Assembly: GCA_964347345.1 (NCBI GenBank)
Contig: CAYFYB010000010.1
Span: 1 to 47,376 of the forward strand
From: JAJISG01 sp964347345
Lineage (GTDB): Archaea; Thermoplasmatota; Thermoplasmata; RBG-16-68-12; JAJISG01
DNA length: 47,376 nt
Direction of reading: 5' to 3'
The notes under the pieces are model-generated. The model saw only the letters and a list, made by a program, of their open reading frames with translations. It did no database searches and was not told the origin of the DNA. Below, in pieces: positions 1-8,504 of the stretch. The stretch's first letter is position 1, and each line of letters begins with the position of its first letter. The position numbers and the translations under genes were made by a program.

Positions 1-1208
1 CTCGCCAGGGCCTTCCTGTGAATGACCCCCGCGTTAGGGGGCAGATATGAATAGCCACCCCGGAAGAGAGTATCGGAAGGCCACTTCCCGATCGACAAAA
101 CCTTCACCTCGCCTGGTTGCACACCCCTCGGCAGTATGTCCTCCAGTTCTGCAACGGTAGCGGCCACTATTTCCTTGTCCTCCAGCTCGGACCTTCTGTG
201 GGCCTCCCTGCCGACGGTGAAGGCAGTGAGGACGGCGATGGGAGGGCTTAGTCCCACGAAAAGCCTGTGGAAGCTGCTGGCCCCCTCGCCCCACAGGATG
301 CCGAAGTCTCCCGTCTTCTGCAGGAGATTCCCACCTCTCAGGTGGAGATTGACCACGAGGGTGTCACCGAAACCCACGGCATCGATGGCTCTGCGCTTCT
401 CCTCGGGCAGTGGAGGGTCGAACTCCACGTCCCCTGCTTTGAGAACTCCTAGTGGAAGGGACACGATGGCTCGTCTCGCTCTGAACTCCACCTCCTCCCC
501 ACCATCATACTTAGTAGCCTGAATGCGCACGCCCCGGTGGGAGTAGCGAATGGCGGTCACACTGGTTCCGAGCCGGATACGATCCTCGAAGGACACCGCT
601 CTCTTCCTGACGAGTTCGGAGTATCCCTCAACCAGCTGGTAGTTGGAGTAGCCGAACTCCTCATGGGCCATCCTGTCCTCCTCCGCATGGCCTTTCACTC
701 CAACATCCTGAGGCTCGGCGCCAGCTGCGTGAGCGTAGAGGAGCTTCGCCAGCTGCTGAGCGCCTCGCCGGGCCTTCGTCCCGTTCAGGAAATCCGCCAG
801 AGAGAGGTCAGGACCAGAGTACCGCCTCAGGGCTCTACGAATCCCGTAGACTCCCTGATAAAGAGCCCTCAGACCATAGGCCGTGTGGAAGGGATGGGTG
901 AAGGAAGGGAAGGATAGGATCTTTCCGTCGAGACTAAAGCGAGCCCGCTGTATGATTGGGAGACGGCGGGCGTGTAAGCCTAGCTCCTGAACCCAGGAGT
1001 GCGTGACCACCCTCTTCCCGTGAATCATCAGCGCCCCGAGCTCCAGGGGGAAGCTTCGCCCAAGGGAATAGTCGGTCAGCACTCGCCCCCCGATGCGATG
1101 GGATGCCTCGATCACCATGAAGTCGACGGAAGCGTTTGCGAGACGGTGGGCGGCTGCCAGGCCTGCCATCCCGGCACCTATGATGATGATATCGTGATCT
1201 CCTCTCAC
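1..1208 (-). CDS. Flavin-containing amine oxidase, C-terminus beyond window
   Basis: FAD-dependent amine oxidase of the monoamine/polyamine oxidase fold, expected to oxidise an amine with O2 or another acceptor; the substrate cannot be read from sequence. The N-terminus carries the dinucleotide-binding motif GAGMAG (residues 11-16), the ribose-binding Glu34 and the following GGRV (40-43). Near the left edge is GGYSYLPPNAG, like the GAYS-type segment close to the C-terminus of this family. The 402 codons in the window lack the last FAD-binding segment, so the gene runs off the left edge. A GTG at 1208 is the only usable start: an in-frame stop lies upstream, and a TATA-like box 26 nt before it suggests a leaderless mRNA. 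Family assignment is firm, substrate unknown. Confidence 0.85.
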   Translation of the reverse strand, partial: MRGDHDIIIIGAGMAGLAAAHRLANASVDFMVIEASHRIGGRVLTDYSLGRSFPLELGALMIHGKRVVTHSWVQELGLHARRLPIIQRARFSLDGKILSFPSFTHPFHTAYGLRALYQGVYGIRRALRRYSGPDLSLADFLNGTKARRGAQQLAKLLYAHAAGAEPQDVGVKGHAEEDRMAHEEFGYSNYQLVEGYSELVRKRAVSFEDRIRLGTSVTAIRYSHRGVRIQATKYDGGEEVEFRARRAIVSLPLGVLKAGDVEFDPPLPEEKRRAIDAVGFGDTLVVNLHLRGGNLLQKTGDFGILWGEGASSFHRLFVGLSPPIAVLTAFTVGREAHRRSELEDKEIVAATVAELEDILPRGVQPGEVKVLSIGKWPSDTLFRGGYSYLPPNAGVIHRKALA

Positions 1209-1230
1209 CGTGAAACCAACATGGAGTCCG

Positions 1231-1238
1231 GTATATGT
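1231..1238 (-). promoter_or_regulatory. TATA box of the amine oxidase gene
   Basis: ACATATAC on the minus strand is centred about 26 nt before the GTG at 1208, the distance expected for a leaderless archaeal transcript. Confidence 0.5.
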
Positions 1239-1343
1239 CTTTCACTGTGAGATGGGACCGTATAGAGCGGGTCAAGAGGTGGCCCACCCGATGGCCGTTT
1301 GCACATGTTGGCCGCGAGTGAGCTCAGCCATGGACCAGGGACC

Positions 1344-2975
1344 CTACCCACGCAGCAACTCAAAAATCGCCCCGGCATCCAGTTCGAAGACGGTCACAGG
1401 GTTGGCCAGTTCGTAGGAGACCACAACCTCGGGCTTGAGTTCACCCAGGAGTCCTAGGTGCCTGCCGTCAACCACGGGGCGGGCGCATCTGCCTTCCAGG
1501 AAGTTTGCATCTTCTTCCTCTTCTATATCGGCGACTAGGCCCAGGTCTCTCAGGACTCCTTGGACTAACCCCTTGATCTCCGTGAAGCCAGCCTTGGGGT
1601 GAATTACGGCTCCTCCCACGTGGCGCCTGTTGCGGCCCTCCAGCACGACATCATCAACTTCGAAGAACCTCTGGGGGAGCTCACGATGCCGGTTCAGCCT
1701 GAGAATCTCAAGGATGGATGGCAGGAGGCTTGACCTAATAATGGTGAGGTCGGAGGTTATGGGATTGAGGAGGGGCAACGGCTTCTGCCCGGAGCTGAAG
1801 CCGACTTCGGAGTCCTGAAAGGTGAGGGTTCTGACCTCCTGAAACCCGTGGCCGACCACAGTCTGGCGCAGAACCTCGGTGAACTCATTCAGCCCTGAGG
1901 CCTCACCGGGCGTCATCCACTTGGGCGTGACGGGCTCGAACCTCTCGAAGCCATAGCCTACAGCGAGGTCCTCGATGAGATCAACCTCGTGGAGGATATC
2001 TGTTCGGTAGGCTGGAATCCCCACCTGGATATGGTCGCGTTTGGCCTCGGCATCAAGCCTCATCCTGCGAAGACAGGCAACGGCCTCCTTGGAGGAGAGC
2101 TTCAGGCCAAGGAGCTGGTTGGCTCTCTGCAATGACACCTTTCTGGTGGTGGGCGTCAGGTCAGGGGTCTCCAGGGCTCTGTCGGGGTAGATGACGGTGA
2201 CTGAGTAGAGCTGGCCCCCGCGTTCGGCCATAGCCGTCATGAGAATGTTCAGGGCGCTGCTCACCGCCTGGAAGTCAGTACCCGTCACATCCACGAAGAT
2301 GTTGGTCGTCTCGGGAGTGAGGGCAGTGACGGTTCCATTAATAATGGGAGGGAAGGAGAGCACCCTGTCCTTCTCATCCAGGATGAGGGGTAGGAGGTCC
2401 TTCCCCTCCAGGATCCAGCCATACTCCCTACCCTTCTCGTGCTCCTTCAGAATCCTACCCAGGGTCATCTCCTCTTCCCCACCCAGGGGGACGAAGCTTA
2501 CGTCTTCCGGTCCAAAGGCCTGGTAGCGTAAGGGGGTCTCCACCCTGTCAAAGTCGTGGAGGCCTATGGCCACCTTCTTCCTCCTCCTTCCCAAGCCTGT
2601 GTGCAGCCTCTCCTGAAGCTCTACGATGGAGACAACCAGCTTCTCCGTGAGGCGGAGGCCTCGAACCAGCCCGCCGACGACGTAGGGCCGCACCTCCTTC
2701 ACGTTCTCGTGGGCCAGGAAGTCGATGCCACTGACCCGCATCTCATATGCGGGCAGACCCTCCTCCATGCCCAGGAACCCCCTCAGGGCCCTGGCAACTC
2801 CCTCCACAGAGTACATGTCGGGCCTATTGGGAAAGATGTCCATGCGGATGACTCCGTCCTCAACTCCCTCGTGCCCGGCACCCATCATCGGTATAGTGCC
2901 CTCTAGCCTCTCCAGAGGGACCTTTTTGCGGAGCAGGGATACGAGATCCTCATAATCGAGGGAGACCACCACCAT
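1344..2975 (-). CDS. pheT: Phenylalanine--tRNA ligase beta subunit
   Basis: Beta chain of the alpha2beta2 phenylalanyl-tRNA synthetase, which charges tRNA-Phe in the cytoplasm. At 543 residues it has the compact archaeal/eukaryotic length (bacterial beta chains are near 800). The N-terminal domain includes NRPDMYSVEGVARAL, followed by a B3/B4 editing-type region, the B5 domain around DLIEDLAVGYGFE, and the catalytic-like core domain ending in VFELDAGAIFELL. The alpha subunit gene is not in the window. ATG 2975 is preceded by a TATA-like AAGTTATATT about 30 nt upstream. A nearby ATG at 2982 is out of frame. The gene follows the Roadblock gene on the same strand after a 50-nt gap. Confidence 0.95.
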   Translation of the reverse strand: MVVVSLDYEDLVSLLRKKVPLERLEGTIPMMGAGHEGVEDGVIRMDIFPNRPDMYSVEGVARALRGFLGMEEGLPAYEMRVSGIDFLAHENVKEVRPYVVGGLVRGLRLTEKLVVSIVELQERLHTGLGRRRKKVAIGLHDFDRVETPLRYQAFGPEDVSFVPLGGEEEMTLGRILKEHEKGREYGWILEGKDLLPLILDEKDRVLSFPPIINGTVTALTPETTNIFVDVTGTDFQAVSSALNILMTAMAERGGQLYSVTVIYPDRALETPDLTPTTRKVSLQRANQLLGLKLSSKEAVACLRRMRLDAEAKRDHIQVGIPAYRTDILHEVDLIEDLAVGYGFERFEPVTPKWMTPGEASGLNEFTEVLRQTVVGHGFQEVRTLTFQDSEVGFSSGQKPLPLLNPITSDLTIIRSSLLPSILEILRLNRHRELPQRFFEVDDVVLEGRNRRHVGGAVIHPKAGFTEIKGLVQGVLRDLGLVADIEEEEDANFLEGRCARPVVDGRHLGLLGELKPEVVVSYELANPVTVFELDAGAIFELLRG

Positions 2976-3000
2976 TGGTCATTGGTTAGCGGCCTGCGGT

Positions 3001-3010
3001 AATATAACTT
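3001..3010 (-). promoter_or_regulatory. TATA box of pheT
   Basis: AAGTTATATT on the minus strand lies about 30 nt before the pheT ATG, inside the 50-nt gap after the Roadblock gene, so pheT probably has its own promoter. Confidence 0.5.
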
Positions 3011-3025
3011 GCTGAAGGGAAACCT

Positions 3026-3463
3026 TCAGGGAGTTCGGATGCCCTTTGGAGGGACCTGGTGAACCTCCAACTCGAGAAGAGCCTCCAAGGCTCGACCTAT
3101 CTCCTCCGAGGCCCTCAAAAGGGCCATCAGCGCCAGACCCACGTTGGCCTCCTCGGAAAGGAGGGCGATAAGAATAGTGGGACCCGGTGCTCTCACGGCT
3201 AAGACTCTGCCCTGCTCGCACTGAAGCCAGCAGTGGTGCAGTTCTCCCCGCCTCAGCTCTTCCGCGACCTTGCTTCCGGCACCGAACAGGACAGCCGCCA
3301 TGGCCGCCATCTTCTTTGCGTCCATCCCCCTGGGCAGCTGGTGAGCCACGACGAGTCCATCCTCCCGGGCAATCGTAACTGCCTCGACGCCCCCCACACA
3401 CTGGAGCCGCCGCAAGAGTTCTTCCAAGGCTCGGGGATAGGCTGCCTCCTGAGGGCTGTTCAT
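3026..3463 (-). CDS. Roadblock/LC7 domain protein
   Basis: A single-domain 145-residue protein of the Roadblock/LC7 (MglB-like) family, whose members dimerise and often regulate small GTPases or act as scaffolds. The N-terminal helix is followed by the typical strand GVEAVTIAREDGLVVAHQL, a helix rich in Ala/Met (KKMAAMAAVLFGAGSKVAEEL) and strands ending in GPTILIALLSEEANVGLAL. No GTPase gene is adjacent, so the partner is unknown. The ATG at 3463 follows a weak TATA-like CAAATATGG about 31 nt upstream. Related folds may recur in the giant protein at 22236-29108 and in the membrane protein at 34358-35155. Confidence 0.82.
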   Translation of the reverse strand: MNSPQEAAYPRALEELLRRLQCVGGVEAVTIAREDGLVVAHQLPRGMDAKKMAAMAAVLFGAGSKVAEELRRGELHHCWLQCEQGRVLAVRAPGPTILIALLSEEANVGLALMALLRASEEIGRALEALLELEVHQVPPKGIRTP

Positions 3464-3594
3464 ATAGACAGGAAGCCATGGGAGTACGTCTCCATATTTG
3501 TTTTGGGATGGGTACCAAAACTGACAAAAAAAGCCATAACCGCCGTTTAGCGAGTTATCCCGAATCGAGCAGGGTTTCTCATCAGAGGGAGGAA

Positions 3595-3687
3595 TGGGCC
3601 GGGCCTGATTTGAACAGGCGACCTCCCGGTTTCCAAGTTCGGGAACCTATCAGCCGGGCGCTCTAGACCAGTCTAAGCCACCGGCCC
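3595..3687 (-). tRNA. tRNA-Ile (GAU) with intron
   Basis: Folds as a complete cloverleaf: acceptor GGGCCGG/CCGGCCC, D stem GCTT/GAGC, anticodon stem CCCGG/CCGGG, T stem GCCTG/CAGGC with loop TTCAAAT, and discriminator A. CCA is not encoded. The anticodon loop reads CTGATA, then a 17-nt insert, then A, giving anticodon GAU after splicing. Mature length would be 76 nt. A TATA-like AATCTTAATA lies at 3741-3750, which implies a short 5' leader. Confidence 0.93.
3631..3647 (-). other. 17-nt tRNA-Ile intron (position 37/38)
   Basis: The insert GGTTCCCGAACTTGGAA sits at the canonical archaeal site one base after the anticodon. It builds a bulge-helix-bulge: exon CTGA pairs with intron TTGG (two of four pairs are G-T wobbles), the three-base bulges are TA|G and AA|A, and the intron closes on a GTT/AAC stem with loop CCCG. 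This is the form cut by the archaeal tRNA-splicing endonuclease. Confidence 0.88.
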
Positions 3688-3791
3688 TCCTTCCTGCAGG
3701 ACCTTGCCCTTTCCCGCCTCGAAACCAATTCAACCTTCCCTATTAAGATTTCTGGACGTCCTCAGGGCTGGGCATCCGGGGAGTGTTGGAG

Positions 3792-4964
3792 CTAGGTGGG
3801 GAAGTGGGGCCAACCCAGCGACAGCATCCAAGAGGGAGGAGCGGCGGGGGCGACCGCGGGCAAGAGGGTTGCCGGAACGGGGCTAGGGGTACTCGTGAGA
3901 ATGACCCGGAAGATGCCACCTGGAGTGCTGACGTAAAGGTGCCCATCTGGTCCGTCCACGACATCGAGAACGCCGCCCTCCCCCGTCGTGAGAACGACTT
4001 CCGATGTGAAACTGGCCCCAACCTCCTCCACGTCTCCCCTCAGGCGGATGAGTGTCCCATCGTTCCAGGACCCGAAGTACACCGTATCGGCGTGAGCCCC
4101 GCCGAGGCCTTGACCCGTATAGAAGGCAACGCCCGTGGGCGCTATGGACGGGGTGAAGACGAGGAGGGGTTCCTCATAACCGGCGTCAGGGGCGAAACCC
4201 GTAACAATAGGCCAGCCATGATTGGAGCCTCGAAAGCCCAGGTTGACTTCATCACCTCCAGCAGGACCATTCTCTGTGAAGACCAAAAGCCCGCTGGGGG
4301 TGAAGTCCATCCCGAAGACGTTCCTCACGCCTAGAACGTAGGTGTAGGAGCCAGGGACGGGGTTGTCTAGCGGTATCGACCCATCCGGTTCCATCCTCAG
4401 GATCTTTCCTGCAAGGGAGGAGGGGTCCTGCGCCTTGTTAGGCTCCAGCGTGTCCCCCACGGATGCGTAGAGCTTCCCGTCGGGACCGAAGACCAGGCGC
4501 CCGCCGTTGTGCCTGCTGTTGGCGGGAATGCGATCCAGCAGCACCTCCTCTGTCCCCGCGACCCCTCCGAGGTCTTTGAACCTGGAAATCCTGTTGAATA
4601 TGCCCTGACCGGAATCGTATGTGTAGTAGAGGTATACGTAGTTAGTAGAGGTGAAATCGGGGTCGATGGCTAGCCCCAAGAGGCCTGTCTCTGCCTGCTG
4701 GACGACCTCCAGAGAGAGGAAGGGTTGCCCCTGGAGCTCTCCACCCTGGAGGATGCGCACGCGCCCGGCTCTCAGCTCGTTGTAGAATATCCTGCCATCT
4801 GGCGTGAAGGCGAGGCTGACCGGAAATTCGAGATCGTCCCGGATGGTCTCAAGGTCTATCGTGCCCTCAGGGGGCGAGGGTCGTAGAAGGTTGATGAGTA
4901 CGGCTGTGGTAACCGAGGCCAAGGCGACCAGGACCACGATAAAGACTAGGATCCTTCTGTCCAC
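3792..4964 (-). CDS. PQQ-dependent sugar dehydrogenase-like protein
   Basis: A 390-residue beta-propeller protein of the soluble glucose/sorbosone dehydrogenase family, which oxidises aldoses with pyrroloquinoline quinone. An N-terminal membrane segment (about residues 5-25) anchors it with the propeller outside the cell. Family motifs include FPVSLAFTPDGRIFYNE, ETGLLGLAIDPDF, NSRHNGGRLVFGPDGKLYAS and the late GPDGHLYVSTPGGIFRV. The His of NSRHNGG corresponds to the catalytic-base region. A GTG at 4964 is the start; TATA-like CCTTTATTAAC is centred 27 nt before it. No PQQ synthesis genes are in the window, so the cofactor may come from outside or the reaction may differ. Confidence 0.85.
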   Translation of the reverse strand: MDRRILVFIVVLVALASVTTAVLINLLRPSPPEGTIDLETIRDDLEFPVSLAFTPDGRIFYNELRAGRVRILQGGELQGQPFLSLEVVQQAETGLLGLAIDPDFTSTNYVYLYYTYDSGQGIFNRISRFKDLGGVAGTEEVLLDRIPANSRHNGGRLVFGPDGKLYASVGDTLEPNKAQDPSSLAGKILRMEPDGSIPLDNPVPGSYTYVLGVRNVFGMDFTPSGLLVFTENGPAGGDEVNLGFRGSNHGWPIVTGFAPDAGYEEPLLVFTPSIAPTGVAFYTGQGLGGAHADTVYFGSWNDGTLIRLRGDVEEVGASFTSEVVLTTGEGGVLDVVDGPDGHLYVSTPGGIFRVILTSTPSPVPATLLPAVAPAAPPSWMLSLGWPHFPT

Positions 4965-4985
4965 GTCCTAAGATGAGACCTCGAA

Positions 4986-4996
4986 GTTAATAAAGG
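4986..4996 (-). promoter_or_regulatory. TATA box of the sugar dehydrogenase gene
   Basis: CCTTTATTAAC on the minus strand is centred 27 nt before the GTG at 4964, consistent with a leaderless mRNA. Confidence 0.6.
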
Positions 4997-5093
4997 ATTC
5001 AATCTCGCTGTTCCGGCGGTTCGCCGATCCCTTGCGCGAGGAGAACGAGAACTAAAACTATTTATTGGCAAGGTCATTTCACGGATGCCGCTC

Positions 5094-5612
5094 ATGGACT
5101 TAGTGGAGGCCGTCAAGGCCCGCCGTAGCGTCACCAAGTTCAAGTCCACCCCTCTTTCTGAAGAAGTCGTCAAGGCGGTCTTCAGTGCCGTCAGGGTCGC
5201 TCCTTCCGTGAACAACATGCAGCCCTGGAAGTTCATCCTCGTAACGGACGAGGAGTTGAAGGCTAAGGTGGCAGCGGCGGCGAACAATCAGAGGTGGATT
5301 GCTGAGGCCCCCGTAGTTGTCGTTGCCCTTGCCCTCCTGAACGAGTCTGACTCCCTGGTCGGGGGTTACATGAGTTCCTATGCCGTGGAAGTGGCCTTTG
5401 CCATGGACCACCTCTTTCTGGTGGCGACGTCCCACGGCCTGGGAACCGCATATGTGAACTCCTTTGACGAGGAGAAGGTGAGGCGTCTTCTCGCCGCCCC
5501 ACCCGATACCAAGGTGGTGGGCATCATCCCCCTAGGCTATCCTGAGGAGGTGCCGCCACCACCAGGAAGCAAGAACTACTCCGAGATCTTCTCCTACAAC
5601 CGCTACGACTGA
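5094..5612 (+). CDS. Nitroreductase family protein
   Basis: FMN-dependent nitroreductase-fold enzyme of 172 residues that would reduce a quinone, nitro compound or similar acceptor with NAD(P)H; the real substrate is unknown. Family features are the N-terminal MDLVEAVKARRSVTKF, the PSVNNMQPWKFILV segment that contacts FMN, and the C-terminal helix-turn GIIPLGYPEEVPPPP. I place the start at ATG 5094 because family members typically begin M-D-L-x-E-A-x-x-x-R-R-S; an in-frame ATG at 5085 would add three residues. A TATA-like CTATTTATTGG lies at 5058-5068. The gene is first in a same-strand run reaching glmS. Confidence 0.88.
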   Translation: MDLVEAVKARRSVTKFKSTPLSEEVVKAVFSAVRVAPSVNNMQPWKFILVTDEELKAKVAAAANNQRWIAEAPVVVVALALLNESDSLVGGYMSSYAVEVAFAMDHLFLVATSHGLGTAYVNSFDEEKVRRLLAAPPDTKVVGIIPLGYPEEVPPPPGSKNYSEIFSYNRYD

Positions 5613-5622
5613 GGGTATCGTC

Positions 5623-6369
5623 TTGGGCACGAAAGCAAAGCATCCATGTCCAGCTTGCCGCCATCCCGTTGACGCATGGGCGGACAGATGTCCTAGCTGT
5701 GGCCACATCCTCGAGAGGCCAGGAATCCCCTCAGACATCAGGGGCAGCGTCCAGAAATCCCTGCGTTGGCTCAACTCCCTCTGGAAGGGATATCAGGAGG
5801 AGCTGGACCGGCTGGATGGACGAATAAAGCAGGCCCTGAGCCGGGTGGAAGCCCTGCGAGGCTCAAAGGACCCAGCCGAAGAGGGGGAAAGGAGGAAGCT
5901 GGAGCTGTGGCTCCAGCAGGCCATGGAAGAAAGGAGCGAGCTGGAGAGGCTTTCCACTGAGGCTGGGGACGCCCTGCTCACCTTCTCCCGCCTGTGGAGC
6001 CTCCCCGAGGTCACCTTGTTGGGGAGGAATGATGATAACAAGCTTCAGGAAAGGATGATGGTCCTCCAGGAGAAGAAGGAGTCCCTGGAGAAGGACAGTC
6101 AGAGGATGGAGGAGTGGTGGGAGGCCCACAGAAGGATCCAGAGAGACCTGTTCTCAATAGCCATCGGAAAAGATTTGGAGGATGGGACTGGGACGAGGAG
6201 GGAATTGGATGAGCTTAGACCTCTGCTGCAAGATTTGCTCGAGAGGCTGAGGGTCCTCGCAAGGGAGGAGGCGGGGCCTCCGCTGGAGGAGGAGGTGGTC
6301 CAGCTGCTTCAAAGAATAGTTGACTCTGCACAGCCTCTGCTCGGAGACCGAGTCGAAGACGGTCCTTGA
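5623..6369 (+). CDS. Zinc-ribbon coiled-coil protein, function unknown
   Basis: A 248-residue protein with a small zinc ribbon at the N-terminus (CPAC at about 9-12 and CPSC at about 24-27, separated by HPVDAWADR), followed by almost continuous charged helix predicted as coiled coil (for example EEGERRKLELWLQQAMEERS). No membrane segment is seen. The start is a TTG with GAGGG about 7 nt upstream, and the gene follows the nitroreductase gene after 10 nt, so they are probably cotranscribed. Its plan, a zinc ribbon joined to long helices, matches the N-terminal part of the giant protein at 22236. It could be an adaptor or cytoskeleton-like element, but no function can be assigned. Confidence 0.75.
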   Translation: MGTKAKHPCPACRHPVDAWADRCPSCGHILERPGIPSDIRGSVQKSLRWLNSLWKGYQEELDRLDGRIKQALSRVEALRGSKDPAEEGERRKLELWLQQAMEERSELERLSTEAGDALLTFSRLWSLPEVTLLGRNDDNKLQERMMVLQEKKESLEKDSQRMEEWWEAHRRIQRDLFSIAIGKDLEDGTGTRRELDELRPLLQDLLERLRVLAREEAGPPLEEEVVQLLQRIVDSAQPLLGDRVEDGP

Positions 6370-6405
6370 TGGCAATTCTGACCGCGTCGCCACGTCCAGC
6401 CAATG

Positions 6406-6414
6406 TTTACATAT
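6406..6414 (+). promoter_or_regulatory. TATA box inside the previously extended N-terminus of the regulator gene
   Basis: TTTACATAT is centred about 28 nt before GTG 6438. It suggests an internal promoter and a leaderless start for the winged-helix gene. Confidence 0.5.
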
Positions 6415-6437
6415 CAAAAAGCGCTTCAGCTGCAGCA

Positions 6438-7286
6438 GTGAGAATACTCCGGGACATTAGGGAAGCGACGAAGCTCCTCATCTTGCTGGAAATAACGACC
6501 CATCGCCACAGCAGGATGAAATCCATCGCGGAGAAGATCAGTCTGACGGTGCAGGGTGTTTCAGATTATATCAAGTCGATGACGGCCGAGGGGCTGGTTT
6601 ACAGAGTGGGAGGGGTGTACGCCGCCACCATGAAGGGCGTCGAAATCCTCCATTTCAGATTCAGGGAGCTGAAGGAGTTCGTGGAGAGTTCCTACAAGGA
6701 GATGAGGATACTGAATATCTGCTCCGCCATTGCGGGTAAGGACCTCAAGAAGGGGGACCGGGTGGGCCTCTTCATGGAAGAGGGCTACCTGCTGGCCTAT
6801 CCCGGAAGGGAGTCAGCCTCCCAGGGTTCTGCCATGCACTCGGCCAGAAAGGGAGAGGACATAGCCGTCGTGGAGCTGGAGGGGATAGTTGACCTCAAGT
6901 TGGGGAAGATCACGCTGATCCGCATCCCCGGGGCGAGGGAGGGGGGAACGAGGGTCGTGAACCTGGCGAGGGCTCGAGAGATTATAGCAGGCCATCCGGG
7001 ACACAGGATAGCTGTCAATGACGCAATAGCAAGGGCCCTGGCGGCGAAGCTGGACCTGAAGCCGGACTTCGAATTCGCCGCCGTCTCCGCCTCCCTGGAG
7101 GCTGCCCTGAGAGGCCTTGACGTCCTCCTACTGGCCTCAGAGGACTCCTCGGCCGAGGCGGTGTCTGCTATCGAGGCTGCCAACGAAGGGCTGGAGGAGA
7201 AGGTGACCTATCAGGTGACCTCTCTCCTCACAACTCCCCCGAAGATAACGGAGGCAAAAAGTAAATCTAGTCAGAGAAGGCGTTAG
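6438..7286 (+). CDS. Winged-helix transcriptional regulator-like protein
   Basis: Begins with a winged-helix DNA-binding segment (TKLLILLEITTHRHSRMKSIAEKISLTVQGVSDYIKSMTAEGLVY, quoted in outline only), with the recognition helix near SLTVQGVSDYIKSM. It continues into a C-terminal alpha/beta region of about 200 residues that resembles a sensor domain, with KKGDRVGLFMEEGYLLAYPG and a late Ala-rich helical part. The ligand and targets are unknown. The frame is open further upstream to an ATG at 6369 overlapping the preceding stop. I prefer GTG 6438, because a TATA-like box sits at the leaderless distance and the extra 23 residues are low in complexity. It precedes the glmU-like gene by 27 nt and might control sugar-nucleotide synthesis, which is inference. 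Confidence 0.68.
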   Translation: MRILRDIREATKLLILLEITTHRHSRMKSIAEKISLTVQGVSDYIKSMTAEGLVYRVGGVYAATMKGVEILHFRFRELKEFVESSYKEMRILNICSAIAGKDLKKGDRVGLFMEEGYLLAYPGRESASQGSAMHSARKGEDIAVVELEGIVDLKLGKITLIRIPGAREGGTRVVNLARAREIIAGHPGHRIAVNDAIARALAAKLDLKPDFEFAAVSASLEAALRGLDVLLLASEDSSAEAVSAIEAANEGLEEKVTYQVTSLLTTPPKITEAKSKSSQRRR

Positions 7287-7313
7287 GCGAGAGAGAGGAA
7301 AAGTGGTGATGCG

Positions 7314-8504
7314 TTGAAGGCCGTCGTGCTGGCTGCGGGAGAGGGGACCCGTCTCGGCCCCTTCACCCACTCAGAGCCGAAGGTCATGATTCCCGTGGCG
7401 AACCGGCCCATCGTGGAGTACGTGGTCCAAGCCCTGGTGGAGAACGGCATCCAGGACATCCTCCTCGTCGTGGGATACAGGAAGGAGAGGATCATGACCC
7501 ACTTCGAGGATGGCAAGAACTTCGGCGCCAAGATCGAGTATGCCGTCCAGACGAAGCAGTTGGGCACCGCCCATGCCCTGCTCCAGGCTCGAGAGGGCCT
7601 CAAAGGGGACTTCCTAGTGCTGCCGGGGGATAACGTCATCGACGCCAGGACGGTCGGAGACCTCCTCGAGGATGGTTCTGTCCCATCCATTGTCATCACG
7701 GAGAGCGATATGCCCTCGAAGTACGGAGTGGTCACCCTGGATGGGGAGTGGGTTCGCGATCTCGTGGAGAAGCCCGAGGAGAGGATAAGCAACCTGATCA
7801 ACACGGGCATCTACGCCCTCAGTGCGAAGTTCCTGGAGACCTGCGAGGATTACGTGGGCCGGGGCATCTACGACCTTCCTGGGATACTGCACAAGCTCTC
7901 GCGAAAGGGTAAGGTAAAGGCCATCCGCACTCGTGGAACGTGGATCGACGCCGTGTACCCCTGGGACCTCATCAGGGTCAACGCCGTGGCTCTTACGACG
8001 CTGCAAGAGAGGATTTCGGGAAAGGTGGAGGAAGGAGTTGTCATGAGGGGTCCCGTCTCCGTCGGGGAAGGATCTGTGGTCAGGGCAGGGACATACCTCC
8101 TCGGACCCGTGGCCATAGGTCCCGGCTGCGACGTCGGACCCCACGTCACCCTCCATCCCTCCACATCAATCGGCCAGAACGTGACCATCGGCCCCTCGTC
8201 CGTCATCGAGGAGAGCCTCATAATGCATGACTGTTCTCTCGGTCCCTTCTCTTACGTCTCCCACAGCGTCCTGGGGAAGGGGACCAGGGCAGGCTCCCAC
8301 CTCTCCGCCCCCAGCGAAGGGGCCACGATCCAGGTGGAGGGGGAGTTTCACAACGTGTCAAGGGTCGGCTCCTTCCTGGGAGAGGACACCGTCGTGGGTA
8401 GCGGGGTTAAGGTCCTACCTGGCTGCCTGGTGGGAGCCCGGTGCAGGATCGCCTCTGGAGCCGTCCTCCGCGGGGACATCCCTGCAGGGTCGACGGTGGT
8501 CTAG
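7314..8504 (+). CDS. GlmU-like bifunctional sugar nucleotidyltransferase/acetyltransferase
   Basis: A 396-residue two-domain enzyme. The N-terminal Rossmann-like nucleotidyltransferase domain has the signature LAAGEGTRLG (residues 6-15) and the substrate lysine region VEKPEE. The C-terminal left-handed beta-helix is built of hexapeptide repeats (GPVSVGEGSVV, GPVAIGPGCDVGPHV and following). This plan matches archaeal GlmU-type proteins that acetylate glucosamine-1-phosphate and form UDP-GlcNAc. Glucose-1-phosphate or other sugars are possible substrates as well. Start is a TTG with GGTGA a few bases upstream. The stop codon directly abuts the glmS ATG, so the two act in one pathway: GlmS makes GlcN-6-P, GlmM (31090-32460) isomerises it, and this enzyme completes UDP-GlcNAc. 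Confidence 0.88.
   Translation: MKAVVLAAGEGTRLGPFTHSEPKVMIPVANRPIVEYVVQALVENGIQDILLVVGYRKERIMTHFEDGKNFGAKIEYAVQTKQLGTAHALLQAREGLKGDFLVLPGDNVIDARTVGDLLEDGSVPSIVITESDMPSKYGVVTLDGEWVRDLVEKPEERISNLINTGIYALSAKFLETCEDYVGRGIYDLPGILHKLSRKGKVKAIRTRGTWIDAVYPWDLIRVNAVALTTLQERISGKVEEGVVMRGPVSVGEGSVVRAGTYLLGPVAIGPGCDVGPHVTLHPSTSIGQNVTIGPSSVIEESLIMHDCSLGPFSYVSHSVLGKGTRAGSHLSAPSEGATIQVEGEFHNVSRVGSFLGEDTVVGSGVKVLPGCLVGARCRIASGAVLRGDIPAGSTVV

Noticed and set aside
3620..3660. Alternative reading of the tRNA with anticodon GGA (Ser) and the intron placed earlier
   Set aside because: It would lack the long variable arm of tRNA-Ser, while the GAU reading gives the canonical intron site and splicing motif.
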